Shown: positions 46,670 to 58,679 of the stretch, one piece after another
How positions within the stretch are numbered: position 1 is the stretch's first letter
Layout of the letters: each line of letters begins with the position of its first letter
Source: Antilocapra americana
Lineage: Eukaryota; Chordata; Mammalia; Artiodactyla; Antilocapridae
Direction of reading: 5' to 3'
Assembly: GCA_007570785.1 (NCBI GenBank)
Contig: ML664152.1
Coordinates: 189,072-253,071 of the forward strand
DNA length: 64,000 nucleotides
The notes under the pieces: model-generated
Database searches by the model: none
The model's input: the letters and a program-made list of their open reading frames with translations, nothing else
What the model was told of the DNA's origin: nothing
Program-made: the position numbers and the translations under genes

Positions 46670-47148
46670 TCTTTTATATACAGTAGGGTGTATTTTTTAA
46701 TTGCAACCTCCTAATTTATCCCTTCACCCCATGTTTCCTCTTTGGTAACCATAAGTTTGTTTTTTATATCTGTGAATATGTTTTATATTTTCTAAATAAG
46801 TTCACTTGTATCATTCTTTTGGATTCTACATATAAGTGATATCAAATTATATTTTTCTTTCTCTATCTGACTTACTTCACCTAATAAATAATCTCTGTGT
46901 TGCTGAAAAAGGCATTATTTCATCATTTGTATGGTTAACATACCATTGAATAGCACATGAAAATGTCTTCAACATTACTAGTTATTAGACAAATGCAAAT
47001 CAAAACTACAATGAGGTATCACCTCACACCAGTCAAAATGGCCATCATAAAATATCTACAAATAATAAGTGCTGGAGAAGGTATGGAGAAAAGGGAATGC
47101 TTTTGTACTGTTGGTGGGAATGCAAATTGGCACATCCAATATAGATAA

Positions 47149-48846
47149 CATGAAGCAGGGCAAAGGCTAACTGAACTTTGCCAAGAGAACATTCTGATCA
47201 TAGCAAACACCTCTTCCAACAACACAAGAGATGACACTACACGTGGACATCACCAGATGGTCAATACTGAAATCAGTATTGATTATATTCTTTGCACCTG
47301 AAAATGGAGAAGCTCTATACAGCCAGCAAAAACAATACCAGGAGCTCACTGTGGCTCAGATCATGAACTCCTTATTGCAAAATTCAGATTTAAATTGAAG
47401 AAAGTAGGGAAAACCACTAGACAAGTCAGGTATAACTTAAATCAAATCCCTTACAATTATACAGTGTAAGTGACAAATAGATTCAAGAGATTAGATCTGA
47501 TAGACAGAGTGCCTGAAGAGCTATGAATGAATGTTCATAACATTGTATAGGAGACAGTAATCAAAACCATCTGTAAGAAAAAGAAGTGCAAAATGGCAAA
47601 ATGGTTGTCTGAAGAGGCCTTACAAATAGTTTAGAAAAGAAGAGAAGCTAAAGGCAAAGGAGAAAATGAAAGATATACCCATTTGAATGCAGAGTTTCAA
47701 AGAATAGCAAGGAGAAATAAGAAAGTCTTCCTAATGCAAAGAAATAGAGGAAAACAATAGAATGAGAAAGACTAGAGCTCTCTTCAAGAAAATTATAGAT
47801 TCCAAGGGAATTCATGCAAAGATGGGCACAATAAAGAACAGAAATGATATGGACCTATCAGAAGCAGAATATATTAAGAAGAGGTGGCAAGAATACACAG
47901 AAGAAGTGCACAAAAAGTTCTTAATGATCAGGATAGCCATGATGGTGTGGTCACTCACCTAGAGCCAAAAATCCAGGAGTGTAAAGTCAAGTGGGCTTTA
48001 AGAAGCATCACTACAAACAAAGCTAGCAGAAGTGATGAAATTCCAACTGAGTAACAAGGGTAAGGGTGGGATGATATGGGAAAATGGCATTGAAACATGT
48101 TAATTATCATATGTCTAATCAATCGCCAGCCCAGGATTGATGCTCGGGGCTGGTGCATCGAGATTTCCCGGGGGGAGGGAGGAGGGAGGGAGGAGGGAGG
48201 GGGGTTCTGGAGGGGGAGCATATGTAAACCCATGGTGATATCATGACATTGTATGGCAAAAACAATAAAAGGGGGAAAAAATAAAAAAGAAGCATAGATG
48301 GAAAAAAAATTAAATGCTGATGATCTATCAAAAAAAAAATTCCAACTGAGCTATTTCAAATCCTTAAAGATGATGTTCTTAAAGTGCTGCACTCAATATG
48401 TCAGCAAATTTGGAAAACTCAGCAGTGTCCACAGGACAGGAAAATGTCAGTTTTCATTCCAGTCACAAAGAAAGGCAATGCCAAAGAATGCTCAAACTAC
48501 AGCACAACTGTACTCATCTCACATGCCAGCAAAGTAATGCTCAAAATCCTTCAAGCTAGGCTTCTATAGTTATGTGAAGTGAGAATTTCCAGATGTACAA
48601 GTTGGATTTAGAAAAAACAGAGGAACCAGAGATAAAATTGCCAACATCCATTGGATAAAAGCAAGAGAATTCCAGGAATACACCTACTTCTGCTTCATTG
48701 ACTAAGTTATAGTATTTGACTGTGTGGATCACAACAAACTGTGGAAAACTCTTAAAGAGATGGAAATATTAGACCACTTTACCTGCCTCCTGTCAAAATT
48801 GTATCAAGTCAAGAAGTTATACTTAGAACCAGACATGGAACACTAA
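47149..48846 (+). mobile_element. BovB LINE, sense, 3' end missing
   Basis: It starts in the endonuclease region ('catgaagcagggcaaaggct'), passes through the linker and ends in RT ('gaaccagacatggaacac'). There is no BovB tail, so the right side was deleted after insertion. A 285-bp L1 is nested at 48052-48336. Frames are heavily broken. Confidence 0.85.
48052..48336 (+). mobile_element. Young L1 3'-end insertion with exact TSD
   Basis: Exact 14-bp repeat 'aaattccaactgag' (48038-48051 and 48337-48350) from the host BovB. The body is L1 3' UTR with a G-rich tract at about 48171-48215 and the end 'aacccatggtgatatcatga'. The A-rich tail region (about 48262-48336) has extra non-A bases ('gaagcatagatgg', 'tgctgatgatctatc'). 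Confidence 0.92.
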
Positions 48847-49889
48847 GAATAAAAGAGATATGAAAACTAGCTGGAAATACATATATAGAATAATTTATTA
48901 CCACTAAGGATGTTGGAGAATTTTAATTTTTCCTTTTGTTTTTGACAAAGATTGACACATGAAGAATATTAAAGCAGAAACTAAATGATTTTGGTAATAA
49001 AAAATTAAAAGGCTTTGGATGGGATACAAGGTACAGTACAATGACTAAGTTAATAATGCTCTATTGCATATTTGGAAGTTGCTAAGGAATAGTAGATCCC
49101 AAAAGCTGTCCTATCAAGAAAAAAAAACACTGTAATCGTGTGGCCACAGATGCTGACTATATTTATTGTGGTGGATCACTTAGCTGAATAAACAAACAGT
49201 GAATCATTATGTTGCACAACAGCAAAGAATATAATTTTATATGGCAATTATATCTCAAATTCTTAAGGAAAAAAGCAATGAAGAGGACATTATATGACTG
49301 ACCAGTAGATCTGACAAATAAAACTAATAAGCTCTTATACTATCCCCACAAATATTGCAAAAAATTAAATAAAAACAAAATAGCAATATTCTGACATCAC
49401 GATATAAAACAAAGGATTTGTACAGACTTTTTAAAATAGAGGAACACTAAATAACAAACAAACCCACAAATATATTCAGCCTCATAGGTAATAAAGTATC
49501 AATAATTGCAAAATAAAGTTCATTATCATATTCCAGTGAAACAAAGACTTTTTCATTGTGAATATCCAGACTGACAGAAGACACTATGATATGTATGTTT
49601 CCTGCACAGCTATCATAACAGTGTACTTGCAAATAGTCCTCTGTCTAGATCTTTCTCATACATATGGAAACATAGTCTAATATCCCCATCTTGCAATAAA
49701 AAGACATGCCTTCACTTCACTGTATCTCCTTCCATAGATAATAAATTTATTATTTTTTCTATCTTATTCTATCTTATTTTATATATTTTATTCTATCTTA
49801 TTTATCTATTACTGTTATTAACAGACTTATGTTTCCCTTTAATGAAAGCAGTTATGCCTCCCATTCCTTCTTCTAATTGAACTTCCATT
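48847..49889. other. Gene-free, AT-rich
   Basis: No coding frame with resemblance. A cluster of TATTTTAT/TATCTTAT units lies near 49755-49805. Confidence 0.4.
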
Positions 49890-51121
49890 CAGTTAAGTTC
49901 AGTTCAGTTCAGTCTCTCAGTTGTGTCCCACTCTTTGCAGTCCCATGGACTGCAGCATGCCAGGCCTACCTGTCCATCACCAACTCCAAGAGCTTGCTCA
50001 AACTCATGTTAATTGAGTCGATGATGCCATTCAACCATCTCATCCTCTGTCATCCCCTTCTCCTGCCTTCAATCTTTCCCAGCATCATGGTCTTTTCCAG
50101 TGAGTCAGTTCTTCACATCAGGTGGTCAACGTATTGAAATTTCAGCTTCAGCATCAGTCCTTCCAATGAATATTCAGGACTGATTTCCTTTAGGATTGAC
50201 TGGTTGGATCTCCTTGCTATCCAAGGTACTCTCAAGCGTCTTCTCCAACACCACAGTTCAAAAGCATCAATTCTTTGGCGCTCAGTTTTCTTATAGTCCA
50301 ACTCTCAAATCCATCCACGACTACTGAAAAAACCATAGCTTTCACTAGACAGACTTTTGTTAGTGAAGTAATGTCTCTGCTTTTTAATAAGCTGTCTAGG
50401 TTGGTCATAACTTTTCTTCCAAGGAGCAAGCATCTTTTAATTTCATGGCTGCAATCACCATCTGCAGTGATTTTGGAGCCCCCCAAAATAAAGTCTGTCA
50501 CTGTTTCCACTGTTTTCCCACCTATTTGCCATGAAGTGATGGGACCAGATGCCATGATCTTAGTTTTCTTAATGTTGAGCTTTAAGCCAACATTTTCATT
50601 CTCCTCTTTCACTTTCATCAAGAGGCTTTTTAGTTCTTCTTCGCTTTCTGCCATAAGGGTGGTGTCATCTGCATATCTGTGGTTACTGATATTTCTCCCA
50701 GCAATCTTGATTCCAGCTTGTGCTTCCTCCAGCCCAGCATTTCTCGTGATGTACTCTGCATATAAGCTAAATAAGCAGGGTGACAATATACAGCCTTGAC
50801 ATACTCCTTTCCCTATTTGGAACCAGTCTGTTGTTCCATGTCCAATTCTAACTGTTGCTTCTTGACCTGAATACAGATTTCTCAGGAGGCAGGTAAGGTG
50901 GTCTGGTATTCCCACAGTTTTCCACAGTTTATTGTGATCCACACAGTCAAAGGCTTTGGCATAGTCAATAAAGTAAAAGGAAATGTTTTTCTGGAATTCT
51001 GTTGCTTTTTTGATGATCCAACAGATGTTGGCAATTTGATCTCTGGTTCCTCTGCTTTTTCTAAATCTAGCTTGAACATCTGGAATTTCACAGTTCACAT
51101 ACTGTTGAAGACTGCTTGAAG
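49890..51121 (-). mobile_element. 5'-truncated BovB with exact TSD and longest open RT frame
   Basis: Exact 14-bp TSD 'attgaacttccatt' (49876-49889 and 51122-51135). On the minus strand a frame of 300 codons (51134 to 50232) covers most of the reverse transcriptase: 'FIDYAKAFDCVDHNKLWK', 'GKGVCQGCILSPCLFSLYAE' and the catalytic 'RYADDTTLMAESEEELK'. It then shifts frame near the 'ESWTIRK' block. The endonuclease is absent, so it is dead on arrival. It is the best preserved BovB RT in the window. Confidence 0.93.
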
Positions 51122-51135
51122 ATTGAACTTCCATT

Positions 51136-52639
51136 ATTACTATTTAATTGTCGGCACTGACATTTGCATTTTGAAGTACAATGTTCAATTTTACTCATGA
51201 TCATCATAAACACACTGATTATTAATAACAGGAAAGCCACCCAAAGATGATAGCTATCTCTGGCCTCTGGACTAGGCTAGGGTTGGTCCTCAAGTGACTT
51301 TGGGTACAAGTTTATGGCTCCCATCTTCTCTGACCCTCTCCTATAATTTTTGTGCAGCCCTCAGACTCACCTCCTTAGGGAACTTTGAGATGAAAATCCC
51401 TGTTGAAGTCCCAATTCCCCGCCAAGTATTTGATAATGCAGACCCAAGTTCCTTCTCCATACAAGACAACAAGAAGAGATCAAGCATTAATCTCCCCATC
51501 AGATTTAGTACTGCAACTGAAAAGACTACATTCCATCAAAACTAAAGTAGCAAAGGCTGAGGGATTGCAGCAGAGGAGGTATTTTCAGCTTCCTGTAGCT
51601 GGTTCATTAGACATGTTTTCCTCTTATTGCTCCAGTCTCTAAGTACTTAATTTCTCTTGGGGACACTAGACTGGACAGAACAGAATGCTCTCCTGATTCT
51701 CTTGTCTTAGAAGACGACATTATAAGTTAGGAGAATTCGGGTTTTATTACTCCTTTAACTCTCCTGCTTTCAAAGCTCTAAACCTCCCAGAACCTCATCA
51801 CCCCGCTGAGTTCAAATTTTCTCAAAAGTGCAATATTGACAATTTGTCTTAAACAGGTTCTCTGGATCTTGATATCTTTGATTTGTGGTGGGAATACAAC
51901 CATTGAAATTTCTAAGAACAGCTATTCCCCTCTTCATAAAGGGGGATAATTCTGCTCCTTTAGGGAATCATAGGGCTATCATTTTTTATTTCATGAAAGT
52001 TTTGCAAATTCAATTAGGATTGCCTACTTAGATCAGAAATTAATAGCTGTCATTTAGTCACATTATAAAACATTTATAAATGTAAAAGACAAATAGATAT
52101 TGTTATCTACCACCAGCTTAGCATATTATAGAAGTTGTCAAATTTGGTTTTCTGGAGACTGACAACCTTCTATTCATTACAGTAGGGTTACCTCAAGTGT
52201 TCTGAACTGACAGACATGTTTGCAACTTTTCACAAGGAGGTCATCTCAGAGTACGTTTTCACCTATCCATGTTAGTTATAGTTAGAGAACTAACAAGTCA
52301 CAGAACTCTCTGCTCAAACCAATGTACCCAGAGAAGAATCCAGAGTGCCCTGTTGTGTGTCTTTCCGTTCTTGCGAATCATACTATGTGGGAACCTAGCA
52401 AACCACACTTTTGACTCTAGTCGTACGTTCCAAACTGAAAATCTAGTTGGTTTTATTTGCCTTTGTTTTTTTCAGATTGGAAACTTCCTACTTTAATCCC
52501 TGAGCTTTCTGAAAGAAAGAAGCTGCTTGTCACACCTTGGTAGAAGTTATTCCCAGAGGTCAAGTCCACCTGAATAGCTTCATTATAGTTAACTGCTCAA
52601 ATAATGGTTCTCCCAGAAGAATCCATTCAGTCTTTTTGT
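51136..52639. other. Gene-free, single-copy-like
   Basis: No repeat family recognised, and short unassigned frames only. Confidence 0.4.
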
Positions 52640-52818
52640 GTCTTTTTTTAAAATTAATTCATTTATTTTAATTAGAGGCTAATTACTTTAAAATATTATA
52701 ATGGTTTTTGCTATACATTGACATGAATCAGCGACAGGTGTACATGTGCCCCCCATCCTGAACCCCCTTCCAGCACTCTCCTCATCCCATCCCTCAGGGT
52801 TGTCTCAGAGTATTGGTT
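52640..52818 (-). mobile_element. L1 3' UTR end, antisense; probably the displaced 3' end of the L1 at 61.3-64 kb
   Basis: A T-rich tail, then 'gaggctaattactttaaaat' and 'catgaatcagcgacaggtgt', ending at 'tgtctcagagtattgg'. The L1 that starts at 61297 lacks exactly this terminal part and begins at the corresponding 'atccccagtgtaccag'. I infer that the 8.5-kb L1 between them was inserted into this element. Confidence 0.65.
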
Positions 52819-53189
52819 TTTTTTTCTTTTTCTTTTTAATTGTAACAAATTCAAGAAAGACTTTTTTTCTTTACAATATTGTGTTGGTTTTGCTATACAT
52901 TGACATGAATCCACCATGGGTATACATGTGTCCCCCTTCCAGAACCTCCCTCCCACTTCCCTTCCTATTCCATTCCTCTGGGTCACCCTGGTGCACCAGC
53001 CCTAAGCACTCTGTATCACGCATCAAACTTGGGCTGGCAATTCATTTTGCATATGATAATTTACATGTTTCAATGCTGTTCTCCCATATCATCCCACCAT
53101 CGCCCTCTCCCATAGAGTCCAAAAGACTGTTCTATACATCTGTGTCTCTTTTGCTATCTCACATACAGGGTTATCATTACCATCTTTCT

Positions 53190-56100
53190 AAATTCCATAT
53201 ATATGTGTTAGTATACTGTATTGGTGTTTTTCCTTCAGGCTTACTTCACTATGTATAATAGGCTCCAGTTTCATCCACCTCATTAGAACTGAGTCAAATG
53301 TATTCTTTTTAAAGGCTGAGTAATATTCCATTGTGTATATTTTTACTACAGCTTCCTTATCCATTCCTCTGCTGATGGACATCTAGGTTGCTTCCATGTC
53401 CTGGCTATTGTAAACAGTGTGGTGATGAACATTGGGGTACTTGTGTCTCTTTCAATTCTGGTTTCCTTGGTGTGCATGCCCAGCAGTGGGATTACTGGGT
53501 CATATGGCAATTCTATTTCCAGTTTTTAAGGAATCTCCACACTGTTCTCCATAGTAGCTGTACTAGTTTGCAGTCCCACCAACAGTGTAATAGGATTCCC
53601 TTTTCTCCACATCCTCTCCAGCATTTATTGTTTGTAGACTTTTGGATAGCAGCCATTCTGAGTGGTGTGAAATGGTACCACATTGTGGTTTTGATTTGCA
53701 TTTCTCTGATAATGAGTGATGTTGAGCATCTTTCCATGTGGTTATTAGCCATTTCTATGTCTTCTTTGGAGAAATGTCTCTTTAGTTCTTTGGCCCACTT
53801 TTTTAAATTAATTTATTTTTTTTCTTTACATTATCATGTTGGTTTTGCCATACATTGACATGAATCCACCATGGGTATACATGTGTTCCCCTTCCAGAAC
53901 CTCCCTTCCACCTCCCTCCCAATTCCATCCCTCTGGGTCATCCCAGTGCACCACCCTTGAGCACACTGTATCATGCATCAAACCTGGGCTGGCGATTCAT
54001 TTCACATGTGGTAATTTACATATTTCAATGCCGTTCTCCCATATTATCCCACCCTTGCCCTCTCCCATAGGCACACTTTTTGAATGGGTCATTTATTTTT
54101 CTGAAATTGAGCTGCAGGAGTTGCTTGTATATTTTTGAGATTAATTGTTCGTCCATTGCTTTGTTTGCTATTATTTCCTCCCATTCTGAAGGTTGCCTTT
54201 TCACCTTGTTTTTACTTTCCTTTGTTGTGCAGAAGCTTTTAGTTTTAATTAGGTCCCATTTGTTTATGTTTGCTTTATTTTCCAATATTCTGGGAGGTGG
54301 GTCATAGAGGATCCTGCTTTGGTTTATGTCGGAGAGTGTTTTGCCTATGATTTCCTCTAGGAGTTTTATAGTTTCTGGCCTTATGTTTAGATCTTTGATC
54401 CATTTTGAGTTTATTTTTGTGTATGGTGTTAGAAAGTGTTCTAGTTTCATTCTTTTACAAGTGGTTGACCAGTTTTCCCAGCACCACTTGTTAAAGAGAT
54501 TGTCTTTCCTCCATCGTATATTCTTGCCTCCTTTGTCAAATATAAGGTGTCCATAGGTGCATGGATTTATCTCTGGGCTTTCTATTTTGTTCCATTGATC
54601 TATATTTCTGTCTTTGTCCCAGTACCATATTGTCTTAATTACTGTGGCTTTGCAGTAGAGACTGAAGTCAGGTAGGTTGATTCCTACAGTTCCATTCTTC
54701 ATTCTCAAGATTCCTTTAGCTATTCGAGGTTTTTTTCATTTCCATACAAATTGTGAAATTATTTGTTCTAGGTCTCTGAAAAAGACCTCTGGTAGCTTGA
54801 TAGGAATTGCATTGAATCTATAGATTGCTTTGGGTAGTATACTCATTTTCACTATATTGATTCTTCCGATCCATGAACACAGTATATTTCTCCATTTATT
54901 TGTGTCCTCTTTGATTTCTTTCACCAGTGTTTTATAGTTTTCTATATATAGGTCTTTCATTTATTTAGGTGTTTCCCTAGGTCGATATATTCCTAAGTAT
55001 TTTACTCTCTTCATTGCAATGGTGAATGGAATTGTTTCCTTCATTTCTCTTTCTGTTTTCTCAATATTAGTGTATGTGTGTTGGTTTTATATCCTGCAAC
55101 TTTACTATATTCATTGATTAGTTCTATTAGTTTTCTGATGGAATCTTCAGGGTTTTCTATGTAGAGGATCATGTCGTCTGCAAACGGAGAGTTTTATTTC
55201 TTCTTTTCCAATCTGGATTCCTTTTGTTTCTTTTTCTGCTCTGATTGCTGTAGCCAAGACTTCCAAAACTATGTTGAATAGTAGTGGTGAGAGTGGGCAC
55301 CCTTGTCTTGTTCCTGACTTTAGAGGAAATGCTTTCAATTTTTCACCATTAAGGATGATGCAAACTATAGCTTTTATTACATTGAGGTATGTTGCTTCTA
55401 TTCCTGCTTTCTGGAGGGTTTTTATCATAAATGGATGTTGAATTTTGTCAAAGGCTTTGTCTGCATCTATTGAGATAATCATGTGATTTTTATTTTTCAA
55501 TTTGTTAATGTGGTGTATTATAGTGATTGATTTGCAGATATTGAAGAATCCTTGCATCCCTGGGATAAAGCCTACTTGGTCATGATGTATGATCTTTTTA
55601 ATATGTTGCTGGATTCTGTTTGCTAGAATTTTCTTACGGATTTTTGCATCTATGTTCATCAGTGATATTGGCCTGTAGTTTTCTTTTTTTGTGGCATCTT
55701 TGTCAGGTTTTGTTATTAGGGTGATGGTAGCCTCATAGAATGTGTTTTGCAGTTTACCTTCCTCTGCAGTTTTCGGAAAGAGCTTGAGTAGGATAAGTGT
55801 TAGCTCTTCTCTAAATGTTTTTGGTTGAATTCAGCTGTGAAGCCATCTGGTCCTGGGTTTTTGTTTGTTAGAAGGTTTCTGATTACGGTTTCAATTTCCG
55901 TGCTTGTGATGTGTCTGTTAAGATTTTCTATCTCTTCCTGGTTTGGTTTTGGAAAGTTGTGCTTTTCTAAAAATTTGTCCATTTCTTCCAAGTTGTCCAG
56001 TTTATTTGCATATAGTTGCTGACAATAGTCTCTTATGATCCTTTGTATTTCTGTGTTGTCTGTTGTGATTTCTCCTTTTTCATTTCTAATTCTGTTAATT

Positions 56101-57220
56101 TGGTTTTTCTCCCTTTGTTTCTTGATGAGTCTGGCTAATGGTTTGTCAATTTTATTTATCTTCTCAAAAAACCAGCTTTTGGCTTTGTTGATTTTTGCTA
56201 TGGTCTCATTTGTTTCTTTTCCATTTATTTCTGCCCTGATTTTTAAGATTTCTTTCCTTCTACTAACCCTAGGGTTCTTCATTTCTTCCTTTTCTAGTTG
56301 CTTTAGATGTAAACTTAGGTTATTTATTTGACTTTTTTTCTTGTTTCTTGAGGTAAACCTGTATTGCTGTGAACCTTCCCCTTAGCACTGCTTTTACAGT
56401 GTCCCATAGGTTTTTGGTTGTTGTGTTTTTATTTTCATTAATTTCTAATCATGTTTTGATTTCTTTTTTTTATTTCTTCTGTGATTTGTTGATTATTCAG
56501 CACATGTTGTTCAGCTTTCATACACTGGAATTTTTAAAGGTTTTTCTCTTCTAATTGACATCTAATCTTATTTATTGCATTGGGGTCAGAAAAGATGCTT
56601 GGAATGATTTCAATTTTTTTGAATTTACCAAGGGTAGTTTATGGCCCAGGATGTGATCTATTCTGGAGATGGTTCCATGTGCACTTGAGAAAAAGGTGAA
56701 ATTGTTTTGGGGTGAAATGTCCTATAGATATCAATTAGGTCTAACTGGTCTATTGTACCATTTAAAGTTTGTGTTTCCTTTCACATATCAGTGTGAGTGG
56801 AGTGTTAAACTATTATTGTGTTATTGTTAATTTCTCCTTTCATATTTGTTAGCACTTGCCTTATGTATTGCAGTGTTGCTATGTTGGGTGCATATATATT
56901 TATAATTGTTATATCTTCTTCTTGGATTGACCCTTTGATCATTATGTGGTGTCCATCTTTATCTCTTTTCACAGCCTTTGTTTTAAAGTCTAATTTATCT
57001 GATATGAGTATTGCTACTCCTGCTGTCTTTTGGTCTCTATTTGCATGGAATATCTTTTTCCAGCCCTTCACTTTCAGTCTGTGTGTGTCCCTTGTTTCCA
57101 TGTGGGTCTCTTGTAGACAACCTATATAGGGGTCTTGTTTTTGTATCCATTCAGCCAGTCTTTGTCTTTTGGTTGGGGCATTCAACCCGTTTACATTTCA
57201 GGTAATTATTGATAAATATG
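53190..57220 (-). pseudogene. L1 ORF2 (endonuclease-reverse transcriptase), broken
   Basis: ORF2 encodes the endonuclease and reverse transcriptase that copy L1 RNA at the genomic target. The endonuclease N-terminus is at 57185-56805 ('CLQETHMETRDTHRLKVKGW', 'IINIYAPN'). The linker is at 56282-55800. RT fingers and palm are at 55659-55147 ('[16 protein letters not shown]', '[20 protein letters not shown]'). The C-terminal domain is at 54960-54025. The frame shifts immediately at the catalytic FADD (about 55165-55185), where the residues read '[14 protein letters not shown]'. A 266-bp L1 splits the C-terminal part at 53804-54069. Confidence 0.9.
53804..54069 (-). mobile_element. Young L1 3'-end nested in L1 ORF2
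   Basis: It interrupts the ORF2 C-terminal coding sequence with a complete 3' end: T-rich tail, 'catgaatccaccatgggtat', 'tcccagtgcaccaccc', 'ttgccctctcccata'. Flanking repeats 'ggcccacttttt' (53792) and 'ggcacacttttt' (54070) differ at one position. Confidence 0.88.
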
Positions 57221-57249
57221 ATCCCATTGCCATTTACTTAATTCTTTGG

Positions 57250-58130
57250 GGTTTGAGATTATATCCGTGTTTCCTGTCTAGGGAAGATCTTTTAGCATTT
57301 CTTGGAGTGCTGGTTTGGTGTTGCTGAATTCTCTCAGCTTTTGCTTGTCTGTAAAGCTTTTGATTTCTCCTTCAAATTTGAATGAGATCCTGGCTGGGTA
57401 CAGTAATCGGGGTTGTAGATTATTTTCTTTCATCATTTTAAGTATGTCCTACCATTCCCTTCTGGCCTGAAGAGTTTCTAGTGAAAGACCAGCTGTTATC
57501 CTTATGGGATTCCCCTTGTGTGTTATTTGTTGTTTTTCCCTTGTTGCTTTCAATATTTGTTCTTTGTGTTTGATCTTTGTTAATTTGATTAATATGTGTC
57601 TTGGGGTGTTTTGCCTTGGGTTTATCCTGTTTGGGACTCTCTGGGTTTCTTGGACTTCGGTGATTATTTCCTTCCCCATTTTAGGGAAGTTTTCAGCTAT
57701 TATCTCCTCAAGTATTTTCTGATAGTCTTTCTTTTTGTCTTCCTCTTCTGACACTCCTATGATTCGATTTTAGGTGCATCTAACATTGTCCCACAGGTCT
57801 CTGAGGTTGTCCTCATTTCTTTTAATTCTTTTTTTTTCCTCTCTGTTTCATTTATTTCTACCATTCTATCTTCTACCTCACTTACCCTGTCTTCTATCTC
57901 TGTTATTCTACTGTTAGTTCTCTCCAGCATGTTTTTTTTAATCTCATTTCTTGCATTATTCATTATATTTTGACTCTTTTTAATTTCTTCTAAGGCCTTG
58001 CTAAACCTTTCTTGCATCTTCTCAATCCTTGTCTCCAGGTTATTTATCTGTAACTCCAACTTGTTTTCAAGATTTTGGATAATTTTCACTTTCATTATTT
58101 GGAATTCTTTATCAGGTAGATTCCCTATCT
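57250..58130 (-). pseudogene. L1 ORF1 (RNA-binding coiled-coil protein), broken
   Basis: ORF1p trimerises through a coiled coil and binds L1 RNA. On the minus strand 58095-57757 gives a heptad-rich coiled coil ('NLENKLELQINNLETRIEKM', 'EIEDRVSEVEDRM'). It stops at 57757. The RNA-recognition region follows in another frame at 57754-57449 ('PRHILIKLTKIKHKEQIL', 'ARREW'), where a TAG stop follows. The C-terminal domain continues in degraded form to about 57250. At least one frameshift and one nonsense change are present. Confidence 0.88.
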
Positions 58131-58679
58131 CTTCTTTTGTTTGTTTTCTTATCTTGTTTCTTTACCTGCTGGGTATATCTCTGCTTTTTCATCTTGTTTA
58201 TATTGCTGTGTTATCTCTTTATTGTGGAGTTTCCTTGTTGTGGGTGGGGTTGGACGGGTGGTTTGTCAATGTTTCCTGGTTGGGAAAGCTTGTTTTCTGG
58301 TAGGTGGATCTGGATTTCTTCTCTCTGGCAAGCAATGAAGTGTCCAGTAAAGAGTTTTGAGATGTCAGTGGGCTTGGTGTGACTTTGGGCACCCTGTGTA
58401 TTGAAGCTCCAGGCTATGTTCCTGTGTTGCTGGAGAATTTACGTGGTATATCTTGCTCTGGAACTTGTTGGCCCTTAAGTGGTGCTTGGTTTCAGTGTAG
58501 GTATGGAAGCGTTTGATGAGCTCCTATCAATTAATGCTTCCTGGATTCAGGAGTTCTCTGATATTCTCAGGATTTGGGCTTAGGCCTCCTGTCTCTGGTT
58601 TTCAGCCTTATTCTTACAGTAGCCTCAGGATTCCTCCATCTATACAGCACTGATGGTAGAATATCTAGGTTAATGATGA

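Larger units (their letters stand above)
46020..47148 (-). mobile_element. Cetartiodactyl-type L1 3' end with inverted 5' segment
   Basis: From about 46020 to 46945 the sequence is antisense L1 3' UTR and ORF2 end ('ggtaaccataagtttgtttt', 'atctgacttacttcacctaa'), interrupted by a Bov-tA and a CHR SINE. At 46957-47145 the orientation flips: ORF2 C-terminal residues read on the + strand ('LLVIRQMQIKTTMRYHLTPV'). These residues lie upstream of the antisense part in L1 order, so this is a twin-priming-type 5' inversion. Confidence 0.7.

Noticed and set aside
50275..50799. 174-codon open frame on the + strand
   Set aside because: Shadow of the 300-codon BovB RT frame on the minus strand.
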